Below, piece after piece: positions 12,995 to 25,529 of a stretch of 64,000 bases of DNA; within the stretch, counting starts at the first letter, position 1; each line of letters starts with the position of its first letter. The notes under the pieces were generated by a model that saw nothing but the letters and a program-made list of their open reading frames with translations, was not told where the DNA came from and searched no databases. Source of the DNA: Erythrophleum ivorense (lineage: Eukaryota > Streptophyta > Magnoliopsida > Fabales > Fabaceae). The DNA is taken from contig JAIUCV010000023.1 in NCBI GenBank assembly GCA_026724425.1, forward strand, positions 5,585,958-5,649,957, in the 5' to 3' direction. A program made the position numbers and the translations under genes.

Positions 12995-13710
12995 TCTCAC
13001 TGAATTTTTATAGTGAGAAATTCTCATAAAATTTTTCGCAAACTTTATACGATTTACAATTTTTCCACAATTCTTGTGATAAATTCTCACAACTTTTTTC
13101 TGTGTGAACTTTTGAAAAGAATCACAAGAGAAATATAATGACAAACATGTTGTGAAACAGTGGGAATAAGGTGCCAACAATTCTCTCAAAATTTTTTTGT
13201 GAGAAAAAATTCAATAATTTTTTTTAATTCTTGCAAAAATATACCATGAAAACTATAGAGAAAAAATGTAATTTTTTAATTCTCACAATAGTTTATTATG
13301 AGAATTGATAACAAAAAAAATTGTGTAATTTTTTTGAATTTTCACAATATTTTACCATAAGAATAATTTTTTTATTCTAATAATAATTTATTGCGAGAAT
13401 TTCAAAAGTTTTTGCAAAATTTAAGAGAGAAAATATGTTTTACTTCACATGGTAATATAAAATGAGAATTTTGAAAAAAAAATTATGTAATTTTTTGAAT
13501 TCTCATAATATTTTATTGTAAAAAAATTTAAAAGTTTTAATTCTCATACTAATTTACTATGAGAATTTCAAAAATTCTTGCAAAATTTAAGAAAGAAAAT
13601 GTGTTTTAATTCTTATGTTAAACTATTATAACAATACAAAAATTACAATTCTTTTTTTAATTCTCATAGTTGAAAATTGTTTCATTTTTTTTACCTAAAA
13701 TTCCTAAAGC
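12995..13710. repeat. left subterminal repeat array of the CACTA-like element
   Basis: Repeated variants of TTCTCA, AATTTACTATGAGAATTT and CACAATATTTTACC occur in both orientations roughly every 40-60 bases. This is the layout of transposase-binding subterminal repeats in CACTA elements. The matching right array is at about 18050-18480. Confidence 0.65.
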
Positions 13711-13715
13711 TAAAG

Positions 13716-16700
13716 TGTAATACCTTAACCTGTTAGCTATTTTACCATGATCTCATTATCCATTCCAATGCATTTCATATGGATTAGAGCATAATCATAT
13801 AGAGAAGCAAGCATTTTTCATGAAAAGGCATTATTTTAATGAGATTATTTGCGTTATGTAAGGTCCCATTTTCTCATTTTATGTTCCATGGACCATATAA
13901 ACTCATCAACATCATTTTCTAGTCATAACATATCCATACAAGTCATACACATCATAATTGACCTCATTCATTTCGAGTTTGAAACTACATCACACAAAAC
14001 TCATGGTTTGCTCTCAGGTTCCAATTTTAGTTTTCTGATATAAATTTTAAAAATTCATAACTAATTCTAGAAAAATCAAAATCAAGGAAATCATACCATT
14101 CTGAAAAAGTTGTGGATGTCTACTTTTGACTAAAAATAAGTGCAGACCAATGCAGTAGCCTTAAGCCACTAGAAAGCTTATGATGTCTAGTTTATTTTTA
14201 TAAAATTTCATGAGCATTGGACTTCATTTGACCCATTTGTGATACAGAGAAGCAATCTGACCAAATTAACAGTAACTATATTATTTCTACATAATTTGGC
14301 CGACTTTAGAAAGTTATAATAAATTCTCTAGAGATCTAAATTGAGTGCTATTTGGCTCTGTGAATAGCACTAGATGAGACTTACTTGCTGGTCAAATTTC
14401 ATAAAAAAACTCATTCATTTGGTCATACTTTAATTTAACACACCATTTGGTAAAAATTGGAGTTCAAAATGGCATCTCAAGATACCAAATTGCCCTTCTT
14501 GCTTTCCATAACCACTTAGGCAAGTTTAAAAGCATAAACACTATACATAAAAGCATGCCAAATGATCCAAATCACCATAGGGCTCAATCCAACCTTGCCA
14601 CATCCATATATATACAAGAACATTAAGTTATATAATGGCAAAGGAGTGACAAAATCTCACATTTTCATTCATCTAGCTTCCATATTGATACATACACTAT
14701 TTGTACATATATTAAAACATGCTTAGGGGTTTACATCATAGATACATCTCATGGGTACATAGTTTGACATCAAAATACAATTAAACAAGTCATTTCTCTA
14801 TTTTGCTACCATAATCGTGTTTTTTATGTTTGTTGGCCTCCATTTCCTTGTTTACTTGATTCACTTAGACATGGTTAGACATGTGTGAGGTAAGGGTAAG
14901 ATTCAAAGAATCCCAACAACTTTTAACCCTTTCAAACATACATAATGGATGCATAAATAAGTCAAAGAATACATGCATGACATTCAAGCTATTAATGAGC
15001 ATACATAAAACATTTTTCTTGTCACATAAACTCCATACATAAGAAGCATAAGCTTTCAGGAGCATTGGTCTAGTCTCACCCATCTTTTTTGGGACTTTTG
15101 GAATTACCTCACCTACTTTCAAGGGGCTTTTGACTAAGTCTCACTTTTCTTGAGATTTTTGGTTTTGTCTCACCTATTTCTAGGGACTTTTAACTCATCC
15201 TCACCCTTTCTAAAGGACTTTTGGCACAACCAAACTCATGTAAGCCATAATGCTACTATAAACACATTTCAAGAAGCATAATAGTACTATAACATATAAG
15301 CATTGGCTAGAAACATTTCTCGTGGCTCACACATATACACAAGCACTTCAAGACAAGCAAACATCTAAGCCATGCATGAGAAAAAAGTTAGAGAGCTACC
15401 TTAAAGTAAGAACGTAACACTTTCTCTTGAAATTCTTTTTCCCCTTCTTTAGCTAAGCCTTACAATTAGGTGGCCCTTGGTTCTCTTAGCCTAGAGACAT
15501 TAAAAGATACATAAATCACTCATGGAAACAAGCCTTGGCATCATACATGCTCTATATGAATCTACTTTGTTCTATGACTCGATTTTGCTTCCATACAAGA
15601 CCTTATGAAGAAACTAGGAGACTTCATAATCTTGGCTCCCATTTCTCATTCATTCTAGGTCTCTTGACTCTCTTTAGACTCCTTAGAGTCATCACATATT
15701 CATTTTAAAAAGCTTAGCTATAAGTTGCTTCATAATATCATATTATGGAGCCTACACCTCCATCTCACATTCTATGACTTCTAATTTTTTTTCAAGGCTT
15801 CCACTAATATTCTTCTATCATATTTAGTCTCATTCTAGGCTTAGAACAAATTAAAACACTCCCTAGTTGCATGACGTGGGTTAGGCTAAGACATGAAGTG
15901 CATTATGCACCTATAGAGTTTTCTTGCTTTTTTTTAGGGAATTGACACTTGTGAAACTTCCTAAATGTCTTGAGAACTCATATATACTCTTAGACAACTT
16001 AAATTGCTACTAGGAAGCTTCATCTTAGTTTAGATGCAACCAAAATCCTAAATTCTATAACTTGCATTCTAAAACTTCCTTTTCAATTCTAGTTATATAT
16101 TCTTAATCCTCACACTCCATAACCCTTGGTTCCATTAAGAATACATGAAGAAAAATTCTCCTCCTCACTTTCTCTCTCTAAACAAAAGTTTAAATGGTTG
16201 AAAACACAAGATTTTACAAGTGTTTTCAGTAAATTCTTACCTTAAAACGGATCTTTCTTTGCGTAGATTATTTTTCACCAATTGGTTTCTTGAAAAGAAT
16301 TCTTTTTTGGCTTGGGTTAGACCTAAATCTTGAAGTTTTCAAGAAAAAAACTGTCATTAGAGAGCTCTTAGAAAGAGGAATAACTTTTTTAACTGGCGCA
16401 GGATGAAACGGGACCGTTTACTTACCTAAACAGAAGTTTAAACTTCTCCTTTCCTCCCCTCTTAATGTCATGCCATGGCTGCTCAAATTTCTGAAAATGG
16501 AAGCTTGGAGAAGGTGATGAGGTGTAATCTTACTTAAGAAGCCTCTTTTATAATTTTTTAAAATGACCATTTTGCCCCTATGCACCTGTTTGCTCCGTTT
16601 AGGCTCATTTAAATTTCTTTTTGAGAACTGTCTTTTCCATCATAAAATTTAGGTCCTCTAATTGATAAAATGTCTTTAGTTTCATCTAAATTAAATTTAA

Positions 16701-17109
16701 AACTTTTTCAAACAAATCGATCAAAGTTTGGGTTAACTGACGCTTTAAAATGTAAAGTGGAGGGGTTTAAACCATTTTAGGGGTTCCTATGATTTTTAGG
16801 GACTTTGAGAACCCTGTGAAACTCATTTTTTCCATTTAAAAATCCTTCCTTTGAGTTTTCTAAAAGTGCCAGAAATTACAAAAATGCCACTACCTCTTCG
16901 TTGAATTTCGTCTAATTATTCTGGTTCTATTTTTAGGGCACTTCTAACTTTAGATCCTCATTATTTGAGGTCTAAATTATTACTCTAATTTTATTAGACA
17001 TCAAATCATTCTATCTAGAAGACTTCCTTTTATATCCCGTACTTTTCGTATGTTTACGGGGAATCCAGATATTACGATTTTCACGTTTACGGAGGAACCA
17101 GATGTTACA
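13716..17109 (-). mobile_element. solo LTR L3 (large TGTAAC family), inside the CACTA-like element
   Basis: Read on the minus strand, this 3394-bp LTR begins TGTAACATCTGGTTCC at 17109 and ends GGTATTACA at 13716. A perfect 5-bp target duplication, TAAAG, lies at 13711-13715 and 17110-17114. A TATA-like box is at 16545-16553 on the minus strand. The first 60 bases of U3 contain two imperfect copies of a phrase with CCGTAAACGTGA and CCCGTAAACATAC, and the 35-40-base internal repeats fall at about 15040-15240. No coding domain is present. It is the clearest inverted member of the family. Confidence 0.92.
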
Positions 17110-17114
17110 TAAAG

Positions 17115-17990
17115 CCTAAAAAGCGTAAGATAAAATCAGCATCTTAGACACAAGAACCCATTTGCTTCATTAACTTCAACACCTTAAGGAGAGTAACAGA
17201 GTAAACCAGATCCATGATTTTTCTTCTTCATTCACAAAACCAATCACTAGATCTACAACCTTCTTCTTCAATTATGTCCATGAGGCAAAACTAATGACCA
17301 TAGTGTTCCTTCATCAACAAGATCTACAACAACTAGAGCACGATTAAAGCATCTCTGCTTGAGTCCAACCACTCTAAGAGGATCTCATGTTCTTTCTCTA
17401 GAACACGATTTTCTTCTTTGACCAGATCCACGATGGATTCATGCTCTTCATGTCCAACTCAATGGCCAATTGGAAAATTTCTAGTCTTAGTGAACGGTTT
17501 AATTTCTCACTAAGGATTTTTTACTACTACTAATTTCCTTTGTCGTTGAGAATTGAGGTCTAATGGGGATTTAGTCTGAGATATTTTGAAAAAGAATTGA
17601 AGCTCACAATGTTAACCAAGGTCCTTCATTCAAGTTCTGTATTCTAAACAATGGGAAAACATCATTATCAATTGTAGCTTAGAAAGCAATTTGGAGACTT
17701 ATCCAGTCCTTCCTATCACCCTTTTGGTTGCAAACTTTGGTGTTTGGTCTTATAGATGGTGCCCAGAAAACAAAGTATTGAATTCATATTGTTTCGTGAT
17801 TTATTATTTTTCCTAGAAACTTGAAAAAGTTAAAGTCTTGCCAAATTGATATGGTAGAGTTTGATCAATTAGTGATAGTCTTCAAATCTTATGAATGGCA
17901 CTTTCACTCCATGCCTTAACATGTTTTGATTTATAGTTATATATTATTATAGTTTCTAAATGTTAATTCAAAATTATAAAATACATTTTT
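17115..17990. other. internal region of the CACTA-like element
   Basis: This stretch between the L3 target duplication and the right subterminal array is less AT-rich than its surroundings, with phrases such as CCAGATCCATGATTTTTC near 17206 and GACCAGATCCACGATGG near 17419. No transposase motif or long frame can be read. It could be captured host sequence, which I cannot test here. Confidence 0.4.
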
Positions 17991-18049
17991 TAAAAAAATT
18001 CTTTTGTCACCACAAAAAGTTTTTTAAATAAAAAGAACATCTAGGGCAA

Positions 18050-18480
18050 CTATTGTTACTACTAAATTTTTTTTTGGGGTAGTTGTTCTCATGGTAGAAT
18101 AGAAAAAATTGCAAATTTTTTTTGTATTCTCACAATAATTTGCCATGATAATTTATTAATTTTTTTATGGCATTCATGGTAAAATATTGAGAGAATTCAA
18201 AAAAATTAAAAAAATTTTGTTCTCATGGTAAATTACTATGAAAATTCTACAAGAAAGTAACAAATTTTATCACTACTTTTGAGAAAATATCCTCACAGGA
18301 CTTTTTATATATTTTAATAAAAATTTTTTGCAAGAACATTTTTCTCATAAAAAAATTCTATGAAAATTATGAATTTCTACGATTTTTTTTACAACCCAAA
18401 ATTTATAAAATTTTTTACAAAAATAGTTATTCTCACAGAATCTTGAGGTTTTTCTCATTTAAAAACTCTGCTAAAATTTT
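18050..18480. repeat. right subterminal repeat array of the CACTA-like element
   Basis: It holds the same short repeat variants as the left array (TTCTCATGGTAAATTACTATG near 18220 and related phrases), ending in the right terminus at 18497. Confidence 0.6.
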
Positions 18481-18640
18481 ATTGTTGTCTTATAGTGTCA
18501 TATTCTATTACAACAAAATGTTAATCATTCTTAACTTCTCTAACATTATGTACGTATACAAATCATATTTTTATCAAATGAAATTGTATAATTAACTTCA
18601 TATTTATAAAGGTGACGAATTTTCATTATTTAAAATTTAA

Positions 18641-18999
18641 TTGCCTAGAAGATGCAATAACAGTCTAAATAGCATCGATGAAACCTTTATTTGATATAAA
18701 CAAGCCACTTTTTTTCCTCAGGAGGAAACTTATTTGTTACTAGGCCTAACGAAAAGTTAAAATTAGTACAAAGCCCCAGTGCATCCTCATATTTAATTTT
18801 ATTTACAAGAGAAATGAACGTATAACTACATATCAAATATAACCTTGTAGGTTTCCAAGACTTAAAAGGAGAATCTATGGTGCAGTAGTGGTTGCTGGGT
18901 CATTGCTGCTCTTCAGTGATTCCTTTGTACATGTTGTTTGCCTATGAAACTACATTTTCTCATGCAGGCATCACTAGGTTGGGAACAAAATATGCGAAG
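18641..18999 (+). repeat. local duplication, copy 1 (site without MITE)
   Basis: The segment contains GGAAACTTATTTGTTACTAG (about 18724), CATCCTCATATTTAATTTTA (about 18782) and GAGAATCTATGG (about 18870). The same phrases in the same order recur at 20230-21015, where a MITE interrupts them. No protein function is evident; the open frames here are not conserved in the second copy. Confidence 0.65.
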
Positions 19000-19799
19000 A
19001 ATTTACATATCAGCCAACAGATACACTACCTCGTTTGTGTCAATCTCACAAAATATATTAAGTTATTACTTTCTTGTAGTGTACATTATTTCATCATTAA
19101 TCATCATTTTCTTTTTCTCTTTTTGTTTATTAGACTACTATAGTATTTAGAAGTTTCATTTTGAATTTAATATTGTAAAGACTACATATAATCCCTTGAA
19201 TTATAGTCCAATAATAATTTTGATACCAAAATTTAAAACTTAATGATTTATCTCCCATAAATTATTACAAAAAATGAAAACATTATCTACTATATAAAAC
19301 TAACGTCCAAAAATGCCATATGATTCACATAGTATCTTTTGTCTCTATCATCTTCTCTAATTTTTCTCCTACATGATTCCTGATGACTTGCATTTCTCCC
19401 AAATTTCTAATATCCTTTAAGATGTTATCTTTAAACTGATTTTTAAAATTTTCAATTTTTATAATAGTTTATAAATAGAATAAATTGTTATATTTGAAGT
19501 TCTAATAACAAAATTATAATCAAACTACAATTTGAGAATTAAATGTAGTTTCTCCTCAAATTTATTCCCCATTACACCAGAATTTTGAACTCAATCTATT
19601 CTTCAGGACATCCAATACTTTGAAGAAGAACTGCCTTGCATTAGTTGACTGCCCTAGCTGTAGTTGCATTAATTTCTGTCATAAAAAGTGCATGCAGCTT
19701 GCGTTTCAATTTTTTTAATGATACGTAAAATTTATTTATTAGTCATTAATACACACACACACACACACGTAAATCATATATATCATCAAATAAAATTTT
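19000..19799. other. AT-rich spacer with an (AC)n microsatellite
   Basis: No gene is seen. An (AC)n run occupies about 19751-19768. Confidence 0.5.
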
Positions 19800-20190
19800 A
19801 CTTTTAAGTATTAAATACACTTTTCATCCCTCAAGTTTTATTTTAGTTGCAATTAGTTTGGTCTTCTTGGTTCAAAAACAAACAATGCTTCCCCTTTTTT
19901 TTTAAAAAAAAAAAGATTCAATTTTATCTCTTTGTCACATAATTTATATGAAAAAAGAAATAATATTAGAACTTAACAGGTTGCTGACTTGGATATTATT
20001 TATTTACCTAATATTGTTAGTTCACGTTCAGATTCAGCATCCAAGTCAATTGACTATTAAGTTTTGGATGAAAATATGACAACTGCAAAATTAGAGTGTT
20101 TTAGAAATAGGGAAACAACATTGCTTAATTTTGTAATAAAGGAACCAGGTTAAAAATTTCATGAAACTTGGGGAGCAAAAGTTCATTCAA
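19800..20190. mobile_element. fold-back MITE, diverged copy
   Basis: The left part (CACTTTTCATCCCTCAAG near 19828, then TAGTTTGGTC) and the reverse complement of the right part (CTTTTGCTCCCCAAGTTTC near 20165-20183, then AACCTGGTTCC) form a long imperfect inverted repeat. It has the same plan as the better preserved element at 20349-20748. The ends are approximate. Confidence 0.55.
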
Positions 20191-20229
20191 GCCTATTATT
20201 AACTTCTTTATTATAATGTTAAAATTTTA

Positions 20230-21015
20230 TTCCCTAAAGGCGCAAGAACGATCTAAAAAAATAGCATTGCTAGAACCTTTATATGATACAAGCAAAAAAG
20301 AAAAAAAAAATCTTTTATTTTTAAAAGGAAGAAACTTATTTGTAAAGCTTAAATATATTTTTGGTCTCTCTAATTTTATAAAAGTTTAATTTGGTCCCCT
20401 TAAATTAGAAAAAAAAAAAACTAATGTTGTCCTTGTATGTTTAAAACTGAACCAATTTTGTTCATCTATCTCATAATTCATATAAAATTTAACCTTAAAC
20501 TTAACAATTTAGTGGCTTAGATATTATTTTTTTTATTTTAATGCCGTTAACTCACATTCAAACTTAACATCTAAGTCAATATATTATTATATTTAAAATT
20601 AACTTATGTATGAATTATGAGACAAATTAAAAGGACAAAATTACATCAACTTGAAAAAAGAAAAAAGATAACAACATTGTCTATTTTTTAAAAAAAGAAG
20701 ACCAAATTAAAACTTTCATAAAATTAAATGAACTAAAAATATATTTAAAATTATTCATGAACATATAAGCTTGACGAAAAAGTACATAGAGTTAACATAT
20801 TATAGAGTCCCATAGCATCATCATATTTATTTTTATTTACAAAAGACATGAATTCTAGCTACATCGAATATAACCTTATAAGTTTTCAAGACTTGACTGA
20901 GGAGAATCTATGGGGCAATACTGAATTTTGCTTCCGGTGAGTCCGTCGTTTACATGTGAAACTAAATTCTCACATGTCTGCATGATTAGGTTAGGTTGTG
21001 AACCGAATATATGAA
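20230..21015 (+). repeat. local duplication, copy 2 (site with MITE)
   Basis: It matches 18641-18999 on both sides of the MITE: GAAACTTATTTG lies to its left, CTTGACGAAAAAG to its right, then CATCATCATATTTATTTTTA and GAGAATCTATGG. The match ends near the phrase about TTAGGTTAGGTTGTGAAC. Apart from the MITE the two copies differ by many substitutions and small gaps, so the duplication is old. Confidence 0.65.
20349..20748. mobile_element. fold-back MITE inserted in duplication copy 2
   Basis: This 400-bp element starts TTAAATATATTTTTGGTC and ends with its near-perfect inverted form, AAAAATATATTTAA. The inverted repeat extends about 50 bases (TAATTTTATAAAAGTTTAAT against the other arm), and further inner phrases also pair (CTCATAATTCATA at about 20480 with TATGAATTATGAG at about 20608). 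There is no coding potential. Copy 1 of the duplication lacks it and gives a natural empty site. Confidence 0.75.
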
Positions 21016-21509
21016 CTTATTGTTGGTATAAAAATCTTTCAATAAGTTTTAATTATGTAATATTTATAGAAAATCATAATATATTCTGTGAGAAAATTTA
21101 TTTATTTATTTGGTCCAAAGGAGCATTCAAGAGAAATCAATTTTAACTGGGCCAAAACGTTTTGGGCTTCATTGATGCAAAATCTGATTTAGTCATTTGG
21201 GCCAAACATCTTTTTCATTGAAACCAAAGTTTGGGCCAGAGGTTTCTCTCACAGTCTGGCCCATGATCAATCTAAGCAAGATCGTAATACAAAGCGGGCC
21301 GAAACATTACACAACTTGGCCCATGAGATTTTTAAATAAAGTGTTGACTTAGCTTTACCTCTGTGCAGAACCATCAGACATTAACCAATGTGTACAAATG
21401 TGAAAAGGAAATACAGCAGAGAGAAAAGAGAAGTGTCAAAAGTTATATTTATTAAATATGTAAACAAGATGCACAAGGAGGATGGTTTGAAGAGTAACTG
21501 GGTCTCACA
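21016..21509. other. unassigned AT-rich spacer
   Basis: No gene or recognisable repeat; several GGGCC-containing phrases occur at 21150-21330. Confidence 0.4.
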
Positions 21510-21510
21510 C

Positions 21511-22350
21511 TATAAAAAAAAAAAATGGTAAATTTTGTCGGAAGAATTAGTCAGAAAAAATGTGAAATCAATTGGAAAGATGTTATTTCTAATTGAAAAA
21601 TAAGTTGACCTTAGTTGTTGAATTTTTGCTAATCAATCTTTTTTGCCGATCCATATTCAATAGGCAAATAGCACAATTCCTTTTGATATTTAGTTAGAAA
21701 ATCGTAGCTAACATATTGGCAACTTTAACATTTATTTGCAACTCTTTTGAAAAATCATTTAATGTAATGTATATAATACATAATATTTTTTATCAAAATT
21801 TACTTAATAAAAATCAATTATTATGTTATATAAATAGAAATTTCTCATAATTATTTTAATAATATGTAATATTATAAATAATAATTTGAATAAATAATCA
21901 ATAATAAATTTTAAAAAAATCAGCATTTAAAAAAGAATTTAGATAATTAAAAAATAAGAAAATCTAAAAAAAATAAATTCTGACTGAGTGTCATTTAGGA
22001 CCCATCCGTCTAAATGACAATTGGATAAGAAATCCAATTCATCTTTAGCCGGTTGTTTAAATTTACTTTTTTTAAATCGTTAAAATGGATTGCAACTGAA
22101 AGTCAATTAGAATATATTTGGCCAAATGGCAATCGAATGAGATAAATCAACTAATTTTTTATCAGAATCATCTAACCAAATGGTTAATCAGATAAAGAAT
22201 CCAACTGACTTTTAGTCAGTTTAGGTTATATATTTTAAAACTTCAATTAATTTTAAAAAAATAATTATTTTTTTAAAGCAATTATAATTGAAGGGTAGTT
22301 GGAATCATCTGACCAAATAGTTGGTTGAATGAAGAATCTAGCAACCCATA
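21511..22350. mobile_element. probable CACTA-like left end with subterminal repeats
   Basis: CACTATAAAAAAAAAAAATG at about 21508-21527 has the form of a plant CACTA terminus. It is followed by phrases such as TTTTGTCGGAAGAATTAGTC, and by repeats of about 120-180 bases around GGTTGTTTAAATTTAC (22047) and GTTTAGGTTATATATTT (22219), with several inverted phrases such as CTGACTTTTAGTCAG. No matching right terminus was found before 25.5 kb, so it is a remnant or a wrong call. Confidence 0.4.
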
Positions 22351-22953
22351 AGTCAGAAGCTAATATTAGATAATATATAATATGGTAGTCCCCTAACCCC
22401 TTGGGGCGGGGTTTCCTCTCTTCAAAAAAAAAAAAAGCCAATTTATGACAATAGCAAGGGTTTGACTCCCCGTTTGTTTGCTTGATAGGATTACGCAAAC
22501 AAACCTCCTTTAGATTACAATGAACGTATCTTGATTAATTTGACTAAAGATTTTAGCTTCATTTAAAAATAATTTCTATTCTATTGATGGCATGGCAATA
22601 ATTTGTAGTTCTTGGATTCAAGAAAGAGCCACATGTTGCGAACTCAACATCCTAGTTTCACATCATTTGCGTATGTGGTGATGCTAGAGTAAAGATGAAT
22701 ATAAGCTTGCCAATGGTCACAACAGTTAACTTTATTACTGGCCTTAATTCTATACTTTTTTTTTGGGTTATTACAATTAGAAGTACTCTCGTATATTGTT
22801 CAAGTTAAATCTTTGTTTTTTTTTTTATGTGATATTAAGAGTGCACTCCATATGTTAATGTAATATGTTTAAGATTTTACTCGTAGGCTCTTCAAAAGAA
22901 TCAAACCATATTATTAAAATGAAATATTGCCTGTTCTTACTAACTGAGCTAAT
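22351..22953. other. unassigned AT-rich spacer
   Basis: I see no gene and no clear repeat. Confidence 0.4.
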
Positions 22954-23320
22954 TAACCCCATTAGATTTATACATTAATTAACTTGACATGCATGCTAGA
23001 CATGGATTTCGTGGATCTTAAGTTGTGTCATGAAATACATTTTTTTGTAAGTCTTGCTAATGCCATGATACTAAACTTCTATTCGCTTTGAGATATTTAT
23101 AACTGGTACTACAACCTGCCCCGTTCCCACTTGATAATTCTTCTAATTCACTGAGAATATAATTAATGAAATTTGGGTATATATTGTCATTATACATTTA
23201 TAATTTCTTAATATCTTAAACATTTGAATTTGATGCTTTTGTTGTATATAAAAATCAGTAAAAAGTTAACTCCATTAACAAAAATAATTGCCTGTATATA
23301 TAATTTATGTAAACAAACTC
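22954..23320 (+). repeat. direct duplication A, copy 1
   Basis: About 370 bases running from AACCCCATTAGATTTATAC, through TTGACATGCATGCTAGAC and CCCGTTCCCACTTG, to TATATAATTTATGTAAAC. It is repeated in the same orientation at 23821-24195. There is no coding potential. Confidence 0.8.
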
Positions 23321-23820
23321 ATTGCAAACATTGAATCTACATTGAGATTGATAGATCTTAAGGCATTTCATACCGCAAAGAAAATTTAGATAATGATAGT
23401 TGGAAGTTTTATATTAACAATTTTTTTTTCAAATAGTTGGGAGTTTTGTAATATGATGTTCAACTTTGCTATTATGTACACTTTTTGTTTTAGTTTGCTG
23501 GTAGTATTGTCTTATTATAGGTTAAATATAAGAATAGATATAAAAAAAATAGAATATTGCAATTTTTTAAAAATCAACAAGTAAATAACGAGGGATTAGC
23601 AAGAGAAAATATTGAGGGATTGAAGAAGGATTAGAGGGAAAACAAAGAGGGCTTAGTAAGGGATTTGTGAAAGGCATCAACAAGAGAACTTCGTTCCCAA
23701 TCCCCTCATTTTCTCACTAATGAGTGACTATAATCTAACGAGGATAATTCCCTTGTTGCTTCGCTAGCCCTTTGTTGAGGTGATATAGCAAGATAAGCTA
23801 AATTCCCTCTTATCTATGGT
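23321..23820. other. spacer between duplication A copies
   Basis: About 500 bases. The frame at 23393-23584 is AT-rich with no family match that I can see. Phrases with GAGGGATTAG and GAGGGCTTAG repeat at 23590-23660. Confidence 0.4.
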
Positions 23821-24195
23821 GTAACCCCATTAAATTTATACACTAATTAAATTGACATGCATGCTATGGATTTCATGGATCTTCAAGTTATGCCATGAAA
23901 TATATTTTTGTGTAAGTCTTGCTAGTGCTATGATATTAACTTCAATTCGCTCGAGGACATTTAATTGGTACTACAAGCCACCCCGTTCCCACTTGCTAAT
24001 TCTTCTAATTGACTGATAATATATAATAAAGGAAATTTGGATATGTATTGTCATCGTACGTTTATAATTTTTTTAATATCTAAAATATTTGAATTTGATG
24101 CTCTTGTAATCTTGTTGTATACAAAAATTAGTAAAAAGTAAACTCCATTACCAAATATACTTGCCCGTATGTATAATTTATATATAAAAACTAAA
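23821..24195 (+). repeat. direct duplication A, copy 2
   Basis: It has the same order of phrases as copy 1: AACCCCATTAAATTTATAC, TTGACATGCATGCTATG, CCCGTTCCCACTTG. Scattered substitutions and small insertions separate the two copies, suggesting a local tandem duplication with later decay. Confidence 0.8.
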
Positions 24196-25521
24196 TGTAT
24201 AATATATTACAGAAAATAATTGTAAAACTATTATATTTTCAGGGAAAAAAACAGCCAAATGTCATTACTTACTATAATTATAAGTTTCTGTGATATATAT
24301 GTTTAAGAGTTTGATTAAACTTGATTCAAGATATTCTAACTAAAATTTCTTTTAATGTTTAGATTTTAAGTAATTATGATTTTATTCAAAATTATATTTG
24401 TAAACTTTTTCATGGAATATACATACTGTGTTATATTTATACATTTTTAAAATAAAATAGGAAAAAAAATTTAGCTAAAAGTTGAAGTCAAATTAAATTA
24501 TGTGAATATAATGATGTTTAAGAAATATCAGGTTTCATTTTAGTAATGAAGGGTGGTCATTCTGTTAACTATATTTTGTGGATTTTATGACAAAAAGGAA
24601 ACACGGAGCTGTCACGTGGAGAGCTGTTTTTCCTACCATTTTAGTTGACTAAAGCCAAAAGTGCCAAAAGTGCCAAAACACAATATTTGGAAGATCAAGT
24701 TTCTTTATCCAGTAATATTTATTTGATCTTAGTAGTTTTAGACTTCTTCCTCATTCGACAGTTTCCCTATTCTTTATTCATCGGATGACGATTTATATAT
24801 ACTTGTTGGATTACACGAGCATCCAGGATCTTGCCGTACACCAATGACGAAAACTTGGAAGGTCTACAAAATATTCAATAATGTTTAAACATTGAATAGA
24901 AAATGACTATTCAGATCACAGATGAGAGAAAAAGTGATTTCATTAGATGTGGATAGAGAAAATGATTGGGGTATTTGAAGAGATGACAAAGAAATTAGTG
25001 ATCTTAATAGAGTGCATAAGAAAAGACAATTTTAGAGAGAGAAAGAGAAAGAGAGAATACATAAATTAATTTTTGATAGAAAAAAGAGAATATATTGCAA
25101 ATAACATAATTATGTGGACCTTCATAATTCTTAAAGAATGATTTTCTATGATCATTGCTCATGTTTAATGTATGCTAACTTCTAAAGAATTTATATTTGT
25201 TTGCTGAATTTAGAATGATTAGTCAAATAGATCAACAAATTAAACTTTGTATCCATGATTTTTATATTAAGGTGATATGCTAAAGGTATTTTGTCCCTCA
25301 ACTTTAGGCCTATGGGCTATTAAAGGGAGCACTTAGTTCAAAAATATGACTAGTGGCTAAATGTTACAACTAAGAAGAGTGGTAAATGAAATGAAAAATA
25401 AATAAAGCTAACACGAAAGATAAAACTAGAGAAATGCTATAAAATATGTTTGGGGTGCTCTCCAAAGTCCCACGTCAGTAGGTCCAAGAGAAGAAGAGTA
25501 CATGAAGTGCCATAAATAAGA
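24196..25521. other. unassigned AT-rich spacer
   Basis: No gene is seen. A small tandem repeat of AAAGTGCC lies near 24655-24675 and GAGAGA-rich sequence near 25036. Confidence 0.4.
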
Positions 25522-25529
25522 CTTTTTAG

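Larger units (their letters stand above)
12973..18497. mobile_element. CACTA-like DNA transposon, non-autonomous, carrying solo LTR L3
   Basis: The left end is CATTACAAGAAACCAAGG and the right end, read on the other strand, is CACTATAAGACAACAATA; 12 of the first 16 positions agree. The ends fit the CACTACAAGAAA consensus of plant CACTA (En/Spm) elements with one change on the left. The flanking 3-bp sequence is TCA on both sides (12970-12972 and 18498-18500), the size expected for CACTA. Next to both ends lie dense arrays of short degenerate repeats, as CACTA subterminal regions have. No transposase is visible. Without L3 the element is about 2.1 kb, so it depended on a transposase made elsewhere. 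Confidence 0.8.

Noticed and set aside
12854..13189. 111-codon minus-strand frame
   Set aside because: It runs across the CACTA-like terminus and its subterminal repeats, so it cannot be an independent gene.
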